The notes: generated from the letters alone by a model not told the origin. A stretch of DNA of 64,000 nucleotides from Janibacter terrae NBRC 107853 (GCF_001591405.1 NZ_BCUV01000007.1:806001-870000), one strand, 5' to 3'; positions 25,843-35,142 are shown, counted from the stretch's first letter. Made by a program: numbers and translations.

Positions 25843-27215
25843 TGCGCGCCATCACGACGATCACCCCTGCCCGCGGCCGCAATGTCGAGCTGCTGCTCAC
25901 CGCGCTCGCCATCGGCGTCGTGATCCTCGCCTACGTCAACGTCTCGGTCGCCGAGTCCGGCGAGGTCCCGCCGGACCTGCTCGGCCACACCGGCCTGCTC
26001 GCGGCCATCGCGCTCGTCGTGCACCTCGTGCTGCGCTGGCGGGCCTCCTACGCCGACCCGATCATCCTGCCGATCGTCACGCTGCTCAACGGCATCGGGC
26101 TGGTGATGATCCATCGGCTCGACCTGGCCGCAGGGCGAGACTTCAGCGAGGGGCTCGCGCTGCGCCAGCTCATCTGGTCGGGACTGGGTGTCGCCATCGC
26201 CCTCGTCGTACTGATCATGCTGCGTGACCACCGGGTGCTGCGGCGCTACACCTACACCGCCGGGTTCTTCGCGCTGCTCTTCATCACGCTGCCGCTCACC
26301 CCCTTCGGCCACTCCGTCTACGGCGCGAAGATCTGGATCAAGCTCGGCGCCTTCACCTTCCAGCCGGCCGAGGTCGCCAAGATCCTGCTCGCGATCTTCT
26401 TCGCCGGCTACCTCGTGCAGACCCGCGACATGCTGGCCCTCGCCGGACGCAAGTTCCTCGGCATCAGCTTCCCGCGGGCACGCGACCTCGGGCCGCTCGC
26501 CATCGCCTGGCTCGCGGCGGCCGCCGTCCTCGTGCTGGAGAACGACTTCGGCACCACGCTGCTGATCTTCGGGCTCTTCGTCGCGATGCTCTACGTCGCC
26601 ACCGAGCGGGTCTCGTGGATCGTCCTCGGCCTGACGATGGCCGCGGCCGGCGCCTTCGTCGTCTACCAGTTCGCCTCGCACGTGCAGACCCGCGTCCTGT
26701 GCTGGACCGACACCTTCTCCGAGGAGGGCATGCAGCAGTGCGGCCAGCTGGCCACCGGGATCATGGGCATGGCCGCCGGCGGGATCTCGGGCACCGGCCT
26801 GGGCCGCGGCCGACCCTGGCTCACCCCGCTGCCGGAGTCCGACTTCATCTTCACCAGCCTCGGTGAGGAGCTCGGCCTCATCGGCGTCTTCGCGCTGATC
26901 ATGCTCTACGCGCTGCTCGTCGAGCGCGGGCTGCGCTCGGCCATCGGCCTGCGGGACGGCTTCGGCAAGCTGCTGGCCACCGGGCTGACCTTCGTCCTCG
27001 CGATCCAGGTCTTCGTCGTCATCGGCGGCGTCACCCGGGTCATCCCGCTGACCGGCCTCACCCTCCCCTTCGTCGCCTACGGCGGATCCTCGCTCCTCAC
27101 CAACTGGACCCTCGTCGCCATCCTGCTGCGCATCAGCGACCACGCCCGCCGCCCCGAGCCGGAGTTCGACCCGGCGTCGATGGACGAGCCGACCCAGGTG
27201 GTGAAGGCCCGGTGA
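25839..27215 (+). CDS. rodA: RodA/FtsW/SpoVE-family SEDS protein
   Basis: 458-residue polytopic membrane glycosyltransferase that polymerises lipid II during elongation. About ten hydrophobic segments are visible, along with SEDS signatures: GAKIWIKLGAFTFQPAEVAKI, ENDFGTTLLIFGLF, RGRPWLTPLPESDFIFTSLGEELG and the final GLTLPFVAYGGSSLL. It starts ATGATG and overlaps pstP; it overlaps pbpA at GTGA. The cognate transpeptidase next door supports a RodA-PbpA pair. Confidence 0.93.
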   Translation: MMRAITTITPARGRNVELLLTALAIGVVILAYVNVSVAESGEVPPDLLGHTGLLAAIALVVHLVLRWRASYADPIILPIVTLLNGIGLVMIHRLDLAAGRDFSEGLALRQLIWSGLGVAIALVVLIMLRDHRVLRRYTYTAGFFALLFITLPLTPFGHSVYGAKIWIKLGAFTFQPAEVAKILLAIFFAGYLVQTRDMLALAGRKFLGISFPRARDLGPLAIAWLAAAAVLVLENDFGTTLLIFGLFVAMLYVATERVSWIVLGLTMAAAGAFVVYQFASHVQTRVLCWTDTFSEEGMQQCGQLATGIMGMAAGGISGTGLGRGRPWLTPLPESDFIFTSLGEELGLIGVFALIMLYALLVERGLRSAIGLRDGFGKLLATGLTFVLAIQVFVVIGGVTRVIPLTGLTLPFVAYGGSSLLTNWTLVAILLRISDHARRPEPEFDPASMDEPTQVVKAR

Positions 27216-28666
27216 ACCAGCCCATCCGCCGCCTGTCGATGCTCCTCGCGATGCTCTTCGTCCTGCTGCTCGGGTCGAGCACGTGGATCCAGGTCCTCGG
27301 CTCCCAGGACATCAACGACCGCCCCGGCAACCGGCGCACCCAGCTCGAGAGCTATGCCCGCGAGCGCGGGCAGATCCTGCTCGGCGGCCGGCCGATCGCG
27401 CGCTCCACCCCGACGCAGGACGACCTGCAGTGGCAGCGCCGCTACAGCGAGCCCGAGCTGTACAGCCACGTCACCGGGTGGAACTCCTTCACCTACGGCC
27501 CCGGTGGTGGCATCGAGAGCGCCGCCGACGGCCTGCTCTCCGGCCGGGACGACCAGCTCTTCTACGACCGTGTGACCGGCACGATCGCCGGGCGCGAGCC
27601 CAAGGGCGCCAGCCTCGAGCTGACGATCAACCCCAGGGTGCAGCAGGCGGCCGACGAGGCGCTCGGCGACCAGCGGGGGGCCGTCGTGGCCCTCGACCCG
27701 CGCACCGGCGCGGTGCTCGCGATGGTCTCCCATCCCGACTTCGACCCGACGCCCCTGGTGAGCCATGACCCCGCCACGGAGAAGAAGGCCTGGGACTCGC
27801 TGAACAGCGACCCGGCACGCCCGCTCGTCAACCGGGCCATCGGCGGCAACCTCTACCCGCCGGGGTCGGTCTTCAAGATCGTCACCGCCGCCGCGGCCAT
27901 CGAGGACGGTCGCTGGTCCGAGGACTCCTCGATCCCCGGTCCCGCCGTGCTCGACCTGCCCCAGACCGACGTCGGTCTGCCCAACTCGCACCCCGGCGCC
28001 TGCGGGCCGGACGACAAGGTGACCCTGGCCGTCGCCATGCAGGACTCGTGCAACACCGCCTTCGGCTGGCTCGGCATGGAGCTCGGCGGCGACGCGGTGC
28101 GCGAGCAGGCCGGCAAGTTCGGCTTCGGCGAGGACCTCGACATCCCGATGAGCGTCACGCCGTCGACCGTGCCCGAGGAGCTCAGCCCGCCGCAGGAGGC
28201 CCAGGTCGGCATCGGCCAGTACGACGTGCGGGTCACCCCGATGCAGGTCGCGATGGTGACCGCGGCGGTGGCCAACGACGGCGTCGTCATGAAGCCGCAC
28301 CTCGTGCAGTCGGTGCTCGGCTCGGACCTGTCGAAGATCGACGAGACCAAGCCCGAGCAGCTGTCCAGGGCCATGGAGCCGGAGACCTCCGACCAGCTGA
28401 CCGACATGATGAAGCTCGTCGTCGAGCAGGGCACCGGCACCCAGGGCGCCGTGCCCGGCTACAGCGTCGCCGGCAAGACCGGCACCGCCGAGCACGCGGA
28501 CGACGAGGCGCCGCACGCGTGGTTCACCGCCTTCGCCCCGGCCGACAACCCGCAGATCGCCGTCGCGGTCGTCGTCGAGGAGGGCGGCCGGGCGGGCAAC
28601 GAGGGCTACGGGGGCTCGGTCGCCGGGCCGATCAGCGCGGCCGTGATGAAGGCGGCCCTCCAGTGA
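27212..28666 (+). CDS. pbpA: Class B penicillin-binding protein PbpA
   Basis: 484-residue transpeptidase that crosslinks peptidoglycan outside the membrane. An N-terminal membrane helix (LSMLLAMLFVLLLGSSTWIQV) is followed by the dimerisation region. The transpeptidase domain has SxxK as GSVFKIVTA, SxN as DSCNTAF and KTG as GKTGTAEH. The GTG start overlaps the rodA stop. Beta-lactams act on this class. Confidence 0.95.
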   Translation: MNQPIRRLSMLLAMLFVLLLGSSTWIQVLGSQDINDRPGNRRTQLESYARERGQILLGGRPIARSTPTQDDLQWQRRYSEPELYSHVTGWNSFTYGPGGGIESAADGLLSGRDDQLFYDRVTGTIAGREPKGASLELTINPRVQQAADEALGDQRGAVVALDPRTGAVLAMVSHPDFDPTPLVSHDPATEKKAWDSLNSDPARPLVNRAIGGNLYPPGSVFKIVTAAAAIEDGRWSEDSSIPGPAVLDLPQTDVGLPNSHPGACGPDDKVTLAVAMQDSCNTAFGWLGMELGGDAVREQAGKFGFGEDLDIPMSVTPSTVPEELSPPQEAQVGIGQYDVRVTPMQVAMVTAAVANDGVVMKPHLVQSVLGSDLSKIDETKPEQLSRAMEPETSDQLTDMMKLVVEQGTGTQGAVPGYSVAGKTGTAEHADDEAPHAWFTAFAPADNPQIAVAVVVEEGGRAGNEGYGGSVAGPISAAVMKAALQ

Positions 28667-28736
28667 CCTGCCCAGCAGACGACCCCGACCACACCGGTCA
28701 CCCGGACACACCGAGCACCTCGCCGAGGGAGAGCGC

Positions 28737-30659
28737 ATGAGCACGTCAGCACCCCGCCTGCTCGGCGGGCGCTACGAGGTCGGTGAGCTCATCGGCCGTG
28801 GCGGCATGGCCGAGGTCCACCTCGGTCACGACACCCGGCTCGGTCGACCCGTCGCGATCAAGATCCTGCGCACCGACCACGCCCGGGATGCCGCCTTCCT
28901 CGGCCGGTTCCGCCGCGAGGCCCAGTCCGTCGCCGGGCTCAACCACCGCTCGATCGTCGCCGTGTACGACTCGGGCGAGGACCGGCACACCGAGGCCGGT
29001 GGGGCCGCCCTCGACATCCCCTACATCGTCATGGAGCTCGTCGACGGCTACACGCTGCGCGAGCTGCTCAACGACTCCGAGCACGGCTACCTCGATCCCG
29101 ACGAGGCCGCGCGCATCGTCCAGGCGGTCCTCGAGGCACTCGCCTACAGCCACGAGATGGGCATGGTCCACCGCGACATCAAGCCGGGCAATGTCATGGT
29201 CACCGACGACGGCAGCGTCAAGGTCATGGACTTCGGCATCGCGCGCGCCCTCGCCGACACCCAGGCCACGATGACCCAGACCCAGGCCGTCATCGGCACC
29301 GCCCAGTACATCTCCCCCGAGCAGGCCCGCGGCGAGACGGTCGACCAGCGCAGCGACGTCTACTCGACCGGCTGCCTCCTCTTCGAGCTGCTCACGGGAC
29401 GGACCCCGTACACCGGTGAGCCGATCTCGCTGACCTACCAGCACGTCAACGCCGACATCCCGCTCCCTTCGTCGATCAACCCCGACGTCCCGCCGCAGCT
29501 GGACGCGATCGTCCACCACGCGCTCACCAAGGACCGCGACGAGCGCTACACCGACGCGCGGTCGATGGCCGAGGACCTCAAGGCCTACCGCGGCGGCATG
29601 CCGATCAGCCCGGTCGCGACCGACAGCCTCGAGGCGGCCACCGCGACGATCCCGCTCACCGCGCCGCGAGCGGTACCCGTGCCGCGCACCGACCCGGACA
29701 CCGCCTCCATGCCCGCGACCCAGCCGCGACGGCGCAGCGGGCGGCTGGGGTGGGTCTTCGCGGCCCTCCTGCTCATCCCACTCGCGCTGCTCGGGTGGTT
29801 CGCCTGGGACGCCGCGCAGGGACCCGACGTCGTCCAGGTCACCGTGCCCGGGGTCGTCGGCCGCGACGTGGACGCGGCCACGGCCGCGATCGAGAAGGTC
29901 GGGCTCGAGGTCGACGTCGAGCAGCGTGCCGACGAGGCCGCGAAGGGCGAGGTGCTCGAGCAGGACCCCCGGGAGGGGACCACCCTGCCCGAGGGCGAGA
30001 CCGTGACGCTCGTGGCCTCGAGCGGCCCGGACCAGGTACCGGTGCCGAGCCTGTCCGGCAAGGGCCTCGCCGAGGCGACCCGCGACCTCGAGGCCGCCGG
30101 GCTCGAGCTCGGGACGGTGACCAAGGAGGACAGCCCGGACCAGACGACCAACCGGGTGATCTCCAGCTCGCCGGGGCCGGCCGAGTCGGTGGCCGCGGGC
30201 AGCGAGGTCGACCTCGTCGTCGCGAGCGGCAACGTCGAGCTCGGGGACTACACCGGGCAGCAGGTGGACGACGCGACGCGCGAGATCTTCGGGCTCAACC
30301 TCAAGGTCGTCCGCGAGTCGCAGGAGTCGGGCGAGGAGCCCGACACGGTGCTCTCGCAGCGCCCCGGCCCCGGCAAGGTCAAGCAGGGCAGCACGGTCAC
30401 GCTCGTCGTGGCGCGGCCCCCGGGGCAGACGACGACGGCGACGGTCACCGAGACGCCCACGCCCACGTCGACCACGCCCTCGTCGACCACGTCGACCACG
30501 GAGCCGACGACGACCGACTCACCGACGACTGAGCCGAGCCCGACGTCCACGAGCCCCACGTCCGACCCGCTCACGCCGTCGTCCACGACGCCGCGACCGA
30601 CCGGCCCGCCGACCAGCAGCACGACCCAGTCCCCCGCGAGCCCCAACCGGAGCCCATGA
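28737..30659 (+). CDS. pknB: Ser/Thr protein kinase PknB with PASTA domains
   Basis: 640-residue receptor-like kinase. Residues 1 to about 275 are the kinase: IGRGGMAEVHLG, invariant Lys in AIKILRT, VHRDIKPGNVM, DFGIARA, and an activation loop with TMTQTQAVIGT. One membrane helix (GWVFAALLLIPLALLGWFAW, about 338-357) leads to three extracellular PASTA repeats, then a Thr/Ser/Pro-rich tail of about 80 residues that is unusual in length. No pknA is present in the cluster, so this kinase may serve both roles here. It starts 70 nt after pbpA. Confidence 0.95.
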   Translation: MSTSAPRLLGGRYEVGELIGRGGMAEVHLGHDTRLGRPVAIKILRTDHARDAAFLGRFRREAQSVAGLNHRSIVAVYDSGEDRHTEAGGAALDIPYIVMELVDGYTLRELLNDSEHGYLDPDEAARIVQAVLEALAYSHEMGMVHRDIKPGNVMVTDDGSVKVMDFGIARALADTQATMTQTQAVIGTAQYISPEQARGETVDQRSDVYSTGCLLFELLTGRTPYTGEPISLTYQHVNADIPLPSSINPDVPPQLDAIVHHALTKDRDERYTDARSMAEDLKAYRGGMPISPVATDSLEAATATIPLTAPRAVPVPRTDPDTASMPATQPRRRSGRLGWVFAALLLIPLALLGWFAWDAAQGPDVVQVTVPGVVGRDVDAATAAIEKVGLEVDVEQRADEAAKGEVLEQDPREGTTLPEGETVTLVASSGPDQVPVPSLSGKGLAEATRDLEAAGLELGTVTKEDSPDQTTNRVISSSPGPAESVAAGSEVDLVVASGNVELGDYTGQQVDDATREIFGLNLKVVRESQESGEEPDTVLSQRPGPGKVKQGSTVTLVVARPPGQTTTATVTETPTPTSTTPSSTTSTTEPTTTDSPTTEPSPTSTSPTSDPLTPSSTTPRPTGPPTSSTTQSPASPNRSP

Positions 30660-30670
30660 CCCCGACGAGG

Positions 30671-31657
30671 TCACTCCGCGGGGTCGTCGTGACCGCGGGA
30701 CTCGTCGAAGAAGACGTCGATCCGCTGGAAACCCTTGAGACGCTGCGCCTCCGCGTGGCGTGAGTAGGACCGCTGGTCGGCGGTGGTGAGCACGACCTGG
30801 TCGGTGAAGGGCGTGAGCAGCGCCCGCGGCCACAGGTGCTCCTTGCGCACGACGTTGACCTCGACGCAGAGCATCGTCACCACGGCCATCGTGTAGAGGA
30901 AGACGAGCAGGCCCAGGACGATGGCGAAGACCGAGTTGAGGTTGCTCGCCCCCTCGATGACCGTGCTGACGTAGAAGGCCCCCACGGTCTGCAGCCCCTG
31001 CCACGCGAGCGCCGCGAGGACCGCGCCGGGGAGCACGTCCCACAGGTCCAGCGGCCTGGTCGTCGCGATGACGAAGACGACCCCGAAGACGAGCGTGTTG
31101 AGCACGACCGAGGCGATGGTGATCGCCCACCCGGCGTAGCCGCCCGCGACGACCTGCTTGAGGTAGATCGTCAGGCCGGTGGTCAGGACGATCGTCACGC
31201 CGGCCACGAGGAGCAGGAGCAGCCCGCGCGCCCGGCTGGCGAAGGGGTTGGGCCGAGAGTTGCGCGGGATCATCCACGCCGTGTTGCTGGCGTACTGCAG
31301 CGCCTGGCCGACGCCGAGCCCGCCGTAGAGGGCGGCCAACCCACCGATGAGCAGGCCGAGCGGCCCTCCCCCGAGAGTGCCGGTCGAGGCGAGCTCGTCG
31401 CCGACGATCGGGAACTCCGACAGGGCCGAGTCGAGGATCGCCTGCTGCCAGTCGGGCTGGTCGCGGAGCACGAATCCGACGACCGTCGACAGGAGCAGCA
31501 GGGCCGGGAAGAGCGAGAGGAAGCCGTAGTACGTGAGCAGGGCGCACAGGTACCCGCCGAAGTCGTCGAAGAACTTGTAGACGACCCCGATCGGGAACCC
31601 GAGCACGGAGTGGCGCCGCTGCAGCCGGTCGAGCGGACCGACGCGGGGCTCGCCCAC
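30671..31657 (-). CDS. YihY/virulence factor BrkB family membrane protein
   Basis: 328-residue inner-membrane protein with six or more hydrophobic helices. Family signatures are YLCALLTYYGFLSLFPALLLL near the N-terminus and VLPGAVLAALAWQGLQTVGAFYVS. No transport or enzymatic activity is firmly assigned to this family despite older annotation as ribonuclease BN. GTG start. It is convergent with pknB, 11 nt apart. Confidence 0.88.
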   Translation of the reverse strand: MGEPRVGPLDRLQRRHSVLGFPIGVVYKFFDDFGGYLCALLTYYGFLSLFPALLLLSTVVGFVLRDQPDWQQAILDSALSEFPIVGDELASTGTLGGGPLGLLIGGLAALYGGLGVGQALQYASNTAWMIPRNSRPNPFASRARGLLLLLVAGVTIVLTTGLTIYLKQVVAGGYAGWAITIASVVLNTLVFGVVFVIATTRPLDLWDVLPGAVLAALAWQGLQTVGAFYVSTVIEGASNLNSVFAIVLGLLVFLYTMAVVTMLCVEVNVVRKEHLWPRALLTPFTDQVVLTTADQRSYSRHAEAQRLKGFQRIDVFFDESRGHDDPAE

Positions 31658-31671
31658 AGCAGCCCTGCCGC

Positions 31672-32334
31672 TCAGCCGGCGGCGACGGCGCGCGCGACGC
31701 CCTCGACGTCACGCACGAGCGGGGACATGCCGGCGCTGCGGCCCACGGCGTCGGCGTCGCCGGTCAGGGCGAGCCAGTTGGCGAGAATGCGGTGGCCGCC
31801 CTCGGTGAGCACCGACTCGGGGTGGAACTGCACCCCGTGGAGCGGCAGGTCCCGGTGGCGCGCCGCCATGATGACGCCGGACTGCGTGTGGGCGGTCGGC
31901 ACCAGCTCGTCCGGCACCGTCGCCGGGTCGATCGTCAGCGAGTGGTACCGCGTCGCGGTGAAGGGGGACGGCAGGCCCGCGAGGACCCCCGCCCCGTCGT
32001 GCAGCACCCGGCTCGTCTTGCCGTGGAGCAGCTCGGGCGCGCGGCCGACGGTGGCGCCGAGGACGACGCCGAGGGCCTGGTGGCCGAGGCAGACACCGAG
32101 CATCGGCTGGGCGCGCTCCGCGCAGGCCTCGATCATCGCCATGGACACGCCCGCACCCTCCGGTGTGCCGGGGCCCGGAGAGACGAGCACCCCGTCGAAG
32201 TCCGCGCCGTCACCGGGGCCCAGTGCGTCATTGCGCACGACCGTGGTCTGCGCGCCGAGCTGCTGCAGGTAGCCCACGATCGTGAAGACGAAGCTGTCGT
32301 AGTTGTCGACGACGAGGATCTGGCTCACCGGCAC
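31672..32334 (-). CDS. Aminodeoxychorismate/anthranilate synthase component II (glutamine amidotransferase)
   Basis: 220-residue class I glutamine amidotransferase that supplies ammonia to a PabB or TrpE partner. The triad is clear: Cys in MLGVCLGHQALG, His and Glu in LHGVQFHPESVLT. The neighbourhood next to pknB matches the trpG/pabA position of mycobacteria; a single copy often serves both folate and tryptophan pathways, so I give no symbol. The GTG at 32334 is preferred because GAGGGA lies 6 nt upstream. Confidence 0.88.
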   Translation of the reverse strand: MPVSQILVVDNYDSFVFTIVGYLQQLGAQTTVVRNDALGPGDGADFDGVLVSPGPGTPEGAGVSMAMIEACAERAQPMLGVCLGHQALGVVLGATVGRAPELLHGKTSRVLHDGAGVLAGLPSPFTATRYHSLTIDPATVPDELVPTAHTQSGVIMAARHRDLPLHGVQFHPESVLTEGGHRILANWLALTGDADAVGRSAGMSPLVRDVEGVARAVAAG

Positions 32335-32344
32335 AGTATGTCCC

Positions 32345-33094
32345 TCACTCGTTGTCGGCGACGGGCCGGGCGTGCTCCAGGCTCGTCCGACCGGCGAAGG
32401 GGGGCAGCTCCTTGTCGTCATCGCGCTGGACCTCGTAGCCCAGGCCGACCGCGTCGACGTACTGCTTGTAGATGCTCACGGCCGGGTCGTCGTCCAGTGC
32501 CTGCTGCAGCTCGTCCGGGTCGCCGATCGCGGTGATGGTGAAGGGCGGCGAGTACACCCGACCCTGGAGGATGAGGGTGTTGCCGACGCAGCGCACGGCG
32601 CTCGTGGAGATGACGCGCTGGTCCATGATCTGCATCGCCTCGGCGCCGCCGCGCCACAGCGCGTTGACCACGCCCTGCACGTCCTGCTGGTGCACGACGA
32701 CGTCGTCGACGGTGAACCCCTCGGGGACCTCGCTCGCCTTGAGGTGAGCGTCGTCGAGGGTCACCGTGAGGGCGGGGCCCTGGACCGCAGTGAGCCCCGC
32801 CGGGGCGGCGTTGGCGCGGGTGGTGCGGTCGATCTGCCGCAGGCGGGAGCTGCCGGGGGCGGCGTCGGAGGTCAACCGGTCGACGTCGGAGCGCAGCGCC
32901 TCGACCCGTTGGCCGGAGCGCTCGTTGTCGATGGTGCGCTCCCGGATGACATCCGGCAGCCCGGTCGCCTCGCTGCGCAGGTCCGTGCCCCGCGCGGTCG
33001 TGCTGGAGGTCGCGAAGAGCAGGCCGGCGCCGACGGCGATGACCGGCACCAGGGCCGACCACCGGCTCGGGCGGTGCGTGAGCCAGGTCCGCAC
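32345..33094 (-). CDS. DUF881 membrane-anchored protein
   Basis: 249-residue protein with one N-terminal membrane helix (SALVPVIAVGAGLLFATS), a short coiled-coil-like stretch, and the DUF881 domain (GPALTVTLDDAH, VVHQQDVQGVVNALWRGGAEAMQIMDQRVISTSAVRCVGNTL). DUF881 proteins usually sit near division genes such as crgA, as here. The function is unknown. GTG start, divergent from crgA. Confidence 0.88.
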   Translation of the reverse strand: MRTWLTHRPSRWSALVPVIAVGAGLLFATSSTTARGTDLRSEATGLPDVIRERTIDNERSGQRVEALRSDVDRLTSDAAPGSSRLRQIDRTTRANAAPAGLTAVQGPALTVTLDDAHLKASEVPEGFTVDDVVVHQQDVQGVVNALWRGGAEAMQIMDQRVISTSAVRCVGNTLILQGRVYSPPFTITAIGDPDELQQALDDDPAVSIYKQYVDAVGLGYEVQRDDDKELPPFAGRTSLEHARPVADNE

Positions 33095-33177
33095 GGCGGG
33101 GACCCCCCTTCGATCGGTGACGACGGTCTCGACCTCTACGCTAGGCCACGAACCCGCACAACCTCGAGGAGCACCCA

Positions 33178-33534
33178 GTGGCGAAGTCGGCCGACGACGC
33201 GAAGGACACGACCGACCAGGCGGTCACCTCCGCCAGGAAGACCACCCGCAGCGCCGCCGAGCGCTCCGGCGACCCGCGCAAGCGGGCCACCGCCCAGAGC
33301 GAGGTCGACGCCGCCGAGGCCAGGGCGCGGCACAAGGTCAAGGCGCAGCGCGTGGGCAACCCCGGCTGGTTCACCCCGGTCATGCTCGGCCTGATGCTCA
33401 TCGGCCTGGTCTGGGTCGTGACCTTCTACATCTCGCAGGAGCAGTACCCCGTCGAGTCATGGGGTCGCTGGAACCTCGGCGCGGGCTTCGCCTTCATCCT
33501 CGCCGGCTTCGCGATGACGACGCGCTGGAAGTAG
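33178..33534 (+). CDS. crgA: Cell division protein CrgA
   Basis: 118-residue septal membrane protein. A basic, helical cytoplasmic N-terminus of about 60 residues precedes two membrane helices (WFTPVMLGLMLIGLVWVVTF and WGRWNLGAGFAFILAGFAMT). In mycobacteria CrgA stabilises the divisome by binding FtsZ, FtsI and FtsQ; in Streptomyces it affects septation timing. GAGGAG lies 6 nt before the GTG. The N-terminal extension is longer than in the about 90-residue mycobacterial protein. Confidence 0.92.
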   Translation: MAKSADDAKDTTDQAVTSARKTTRSAAERSGDPRKRATAQSEVDAAEARARHKVKAQRVGNPGWFTPVMLGLMLIGLVWVVTFYISQEQYPVESWGRWNLGAGFAFILAGFAMTTRWK

Positions 33535-33550
33535 CCGCCCGCCCTCGCTC

Positions 33551-33597
33551 ACGACGAGAGGCCGCACCCGCTCACCGCGGGTGCGGCCTCTCGTCGT
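33551..33597. terminator. 20-bp perfect-stem terminator after crgA
   Basis: Left arm 33551-33570 and right arm 33578-33597 are exact complements (ACGACGAGAGGCCGCACCCG at the left) around 7 nt. It lies between the convergent crgA and rhomboid genes. Confidence 0.8.
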
Positions 33598-33607
33598 CCA
33601 CACGTGC

Positions 33608-33654
33608 TGTGGACAACCCGGGTTATCCACAGGCTTGTTCACAGCTGGGGACAA
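33608..33654. promoter_or_regulatory. Cluster of four DnaA-box sequences
   Basis: TGTGGACAA (33608-33616, reverse of TTGTCCACA), TTATCCACA (33623-33631, perfect), TTGTTCACA (33635-33643) and TGGGGACAA (33646-33654, one mismatch) fall within 47 bp. The surrounding 33598-33704 has no gene and lies between 3' ends, so these boxes do not look like promoter elements. Possible roles are DnaA titration or an origin-related site. Confidence 0.7.
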
Positions 33655-33704
33655 ATGACATCGGTGTAACTCCCCGGTTTCACAGGGTCCGTCGACCGGG
33701 GGCC

Positions 33705-34607
33705 TCAGGCGAAGGGACCGAGCACCGGGGCTGGGGACAACGCGTACCTGCCGATCCCCAGGGCCAGGACGACCACGAGCACGCCGATGATCCCCACCCA
33801 GGCGATCACCGGCTGCCGTCGGGTGCGCGAGAGCGCCAGGGCCGCGGCGATGACGCCGCCGGCGACGAGGCCGCCGAGGTGCGCCTGCCAGGCGACATTG
33901 GGCACGAGGAAACCGATGACGGCGTTGATGCCGATCGTCGCCACCATCGCCGAGCTGTCCCGGCCGAGGTGCCTGTTGAGCACGATGACCGCCGCGAAGA
34001 GCCCGAAGACCGCGCCCGAGGCACCCACGACCGGCACGTAGGCCTCTGGGTCGAAGGGGTCGACGGGCTGGAAGAGCAGCCAGGTCACCGAGCCGGCGAG
34101 GGCGGTGACGAGGTAGATCGCGAGGTAGCGGGCCCAGCCGAGCATCCGCTCGAGGTAGCCGCCGACCAGCCACAGCGCCAGCATGTTGAAGATGATGTGC
34201 ATCGGCTGGTTGGGGCTGTGCGCGAAGGCCGAGGTGAGCAGCCGCCACGGCTCGCTCGCGCCGATCGCCGGAGCGAAGGCCACCTCCTGGAAGACCCGCG
34301 GGGAGACCAGCTCACCGACCCAGACCACGACGCAGACGGCGATGATGCCCATCGTCAGGTACGGCTTCTCGGCGGAGGCGCCGGCGCGCCCACCGAAGAC
34401 CGTGACCCGGGGGCGGTCCGCCCTCGCCTGCTCGCGGACGCAGTCCACGCACTGGACACCGACCGCGGCGCTGCGCTGGCACTCCGAGCAGACGGGGCGC
34501 CGGCACCGCTGGCACCGGATGTAGGTGACCCGGTCGGGATGGCGCGGGCAGACGGGGACGTCGGTGCCGGAGCCGCCGCCCGGCACGCCGGACGGCGGCT
34601 GCGACAT
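33705..34607 (-). CDS. Rhomboid-family intramembrane serine protease with zinc-ribbon N-terminus
   Basis: 300-residue membrane protease. Residues 19-60 carry a B-box-like zinc cluster (CPRHPDRVTYIRCQRCRRPVC and CVDC). Six or seven helices follow, with the HIIFNMLALWLVG motif, the catalytic Ser in VVGASGAVFGLF and the catalytic His in AWQAHLGGLVAG. Substrates are unknown. The gene sits next to the cyclophilin gene, which is a conserved arrangement in Actinobacteria. Confidence 0.92.
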   Translation of the reverse strand: MSQPPSGVPGGGSGTDVPVCPRHPDRVTYIRCQRCRRPVCSECQRSAAVGVQCVDCVREQARADRPRVTVFGGRAGASAEKPYLTMGIIAVCVVVWVGELVSPRVFQEVAFAPAIGASEPWRLLTSAFAHSPNQPMHIIFNMLALWLVGGYLERMLGWARYLAIYLVTALAGSVTWLLFQPVDPFDPEAYVPVVGASGAVFGLFAAVIVLNRHLGRDSSAMVATIGINAVIGFLVPNVAWQAHLGGLVAGGVIAAALALSRTRRQPVIAWVGIIGVLVVVLALGIGRYALSPAPVLGPFA

Positions 34608-34613
34608 CGTGGA

Positions 34614-35135
34614 TCAGTCCTTGACGATCTCGACGGACTCGATGACGACCGGCTCGACCGGCTTGTCCATCGCTCCGGTCGGGACGGCGGCGATCTTGTC
34701 GACGACCTCGCGGCTCGGGCCGTCGGACACCTCGCCGAAGATCGTGTGCTTGCCGTTGAGCCACGGGGTCTCACCGACCGTGACGAAGAACTGGGAGCCG
34801 TTGGTGCCGCGGCCCATCTGCTTGCCGGCGTTGGCCATGGCGAGCAGGTACGGCTTGGCGAAGGTCAGGTCCGGGTGGATCTCGTCGTCGAACGCGTAGC
34901 CGGGGCCGCCGACGCCCTGACCCAGCGGGCAGCCGCCCTGGATCATGAAGCCGGGGATGATCCGGTGGAAGCCCAGGCCGTCGTAGAACTTCGTGGGGTT
35001 GGAGCGACCGGCGTCGTCGGTGTACTCCTTCTCGCCCGTGGCGAGGCCGACGAAGTTGTCGACGGTCTTGGGAGCGTGGTTGGGGAACAGCTCGATGGAG
35101 ATGTCGCCGTGGTTGGTGTGCAGGATCGCCTTCAT
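34614..35135 (-). CDS. Cyclophilin-type peptidyl-prolyl cis-trans isomerase
   Basis: 173-residue cytoplasmic PPIase. Active-site elements GFHRIIPGFMIQGG, NGSQFFVT and LNGKHTIFGEV are all present. The ATG at 35135 is chosen over one three codons upstream because TACGAT (35143-35148) ends 7 nt before it, implying a leaderless mRNA that would exclude the longer form. Confidence 0.92.
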   Translation of the reverse strand: MKAILHTNHGDISIELFPNHAPKTVDNFVGLATGEKEYTDDAGRSNPTKFYDGLGFHRIIPGFMIQGGCPLGQGVGGPGYAFDDEIHPDLTFAKPYLLAMANAGKQMGRGTNGSQFFVTVGETPWLNGKHTIFGEVSDGPSREVVDKIAAVPTGAMDKPVEPVVIESVEIVKD

Positions 35136-35142
35136 GACGACC

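Noticed and set aside
33608-33654. DnaA-box cluster as the chromosomal origin itself
   Set aside because: Only four boxes, no AT-rich unwinding region, and no dnaA or dnaN next to it. Kept as a finding but not called an origin.
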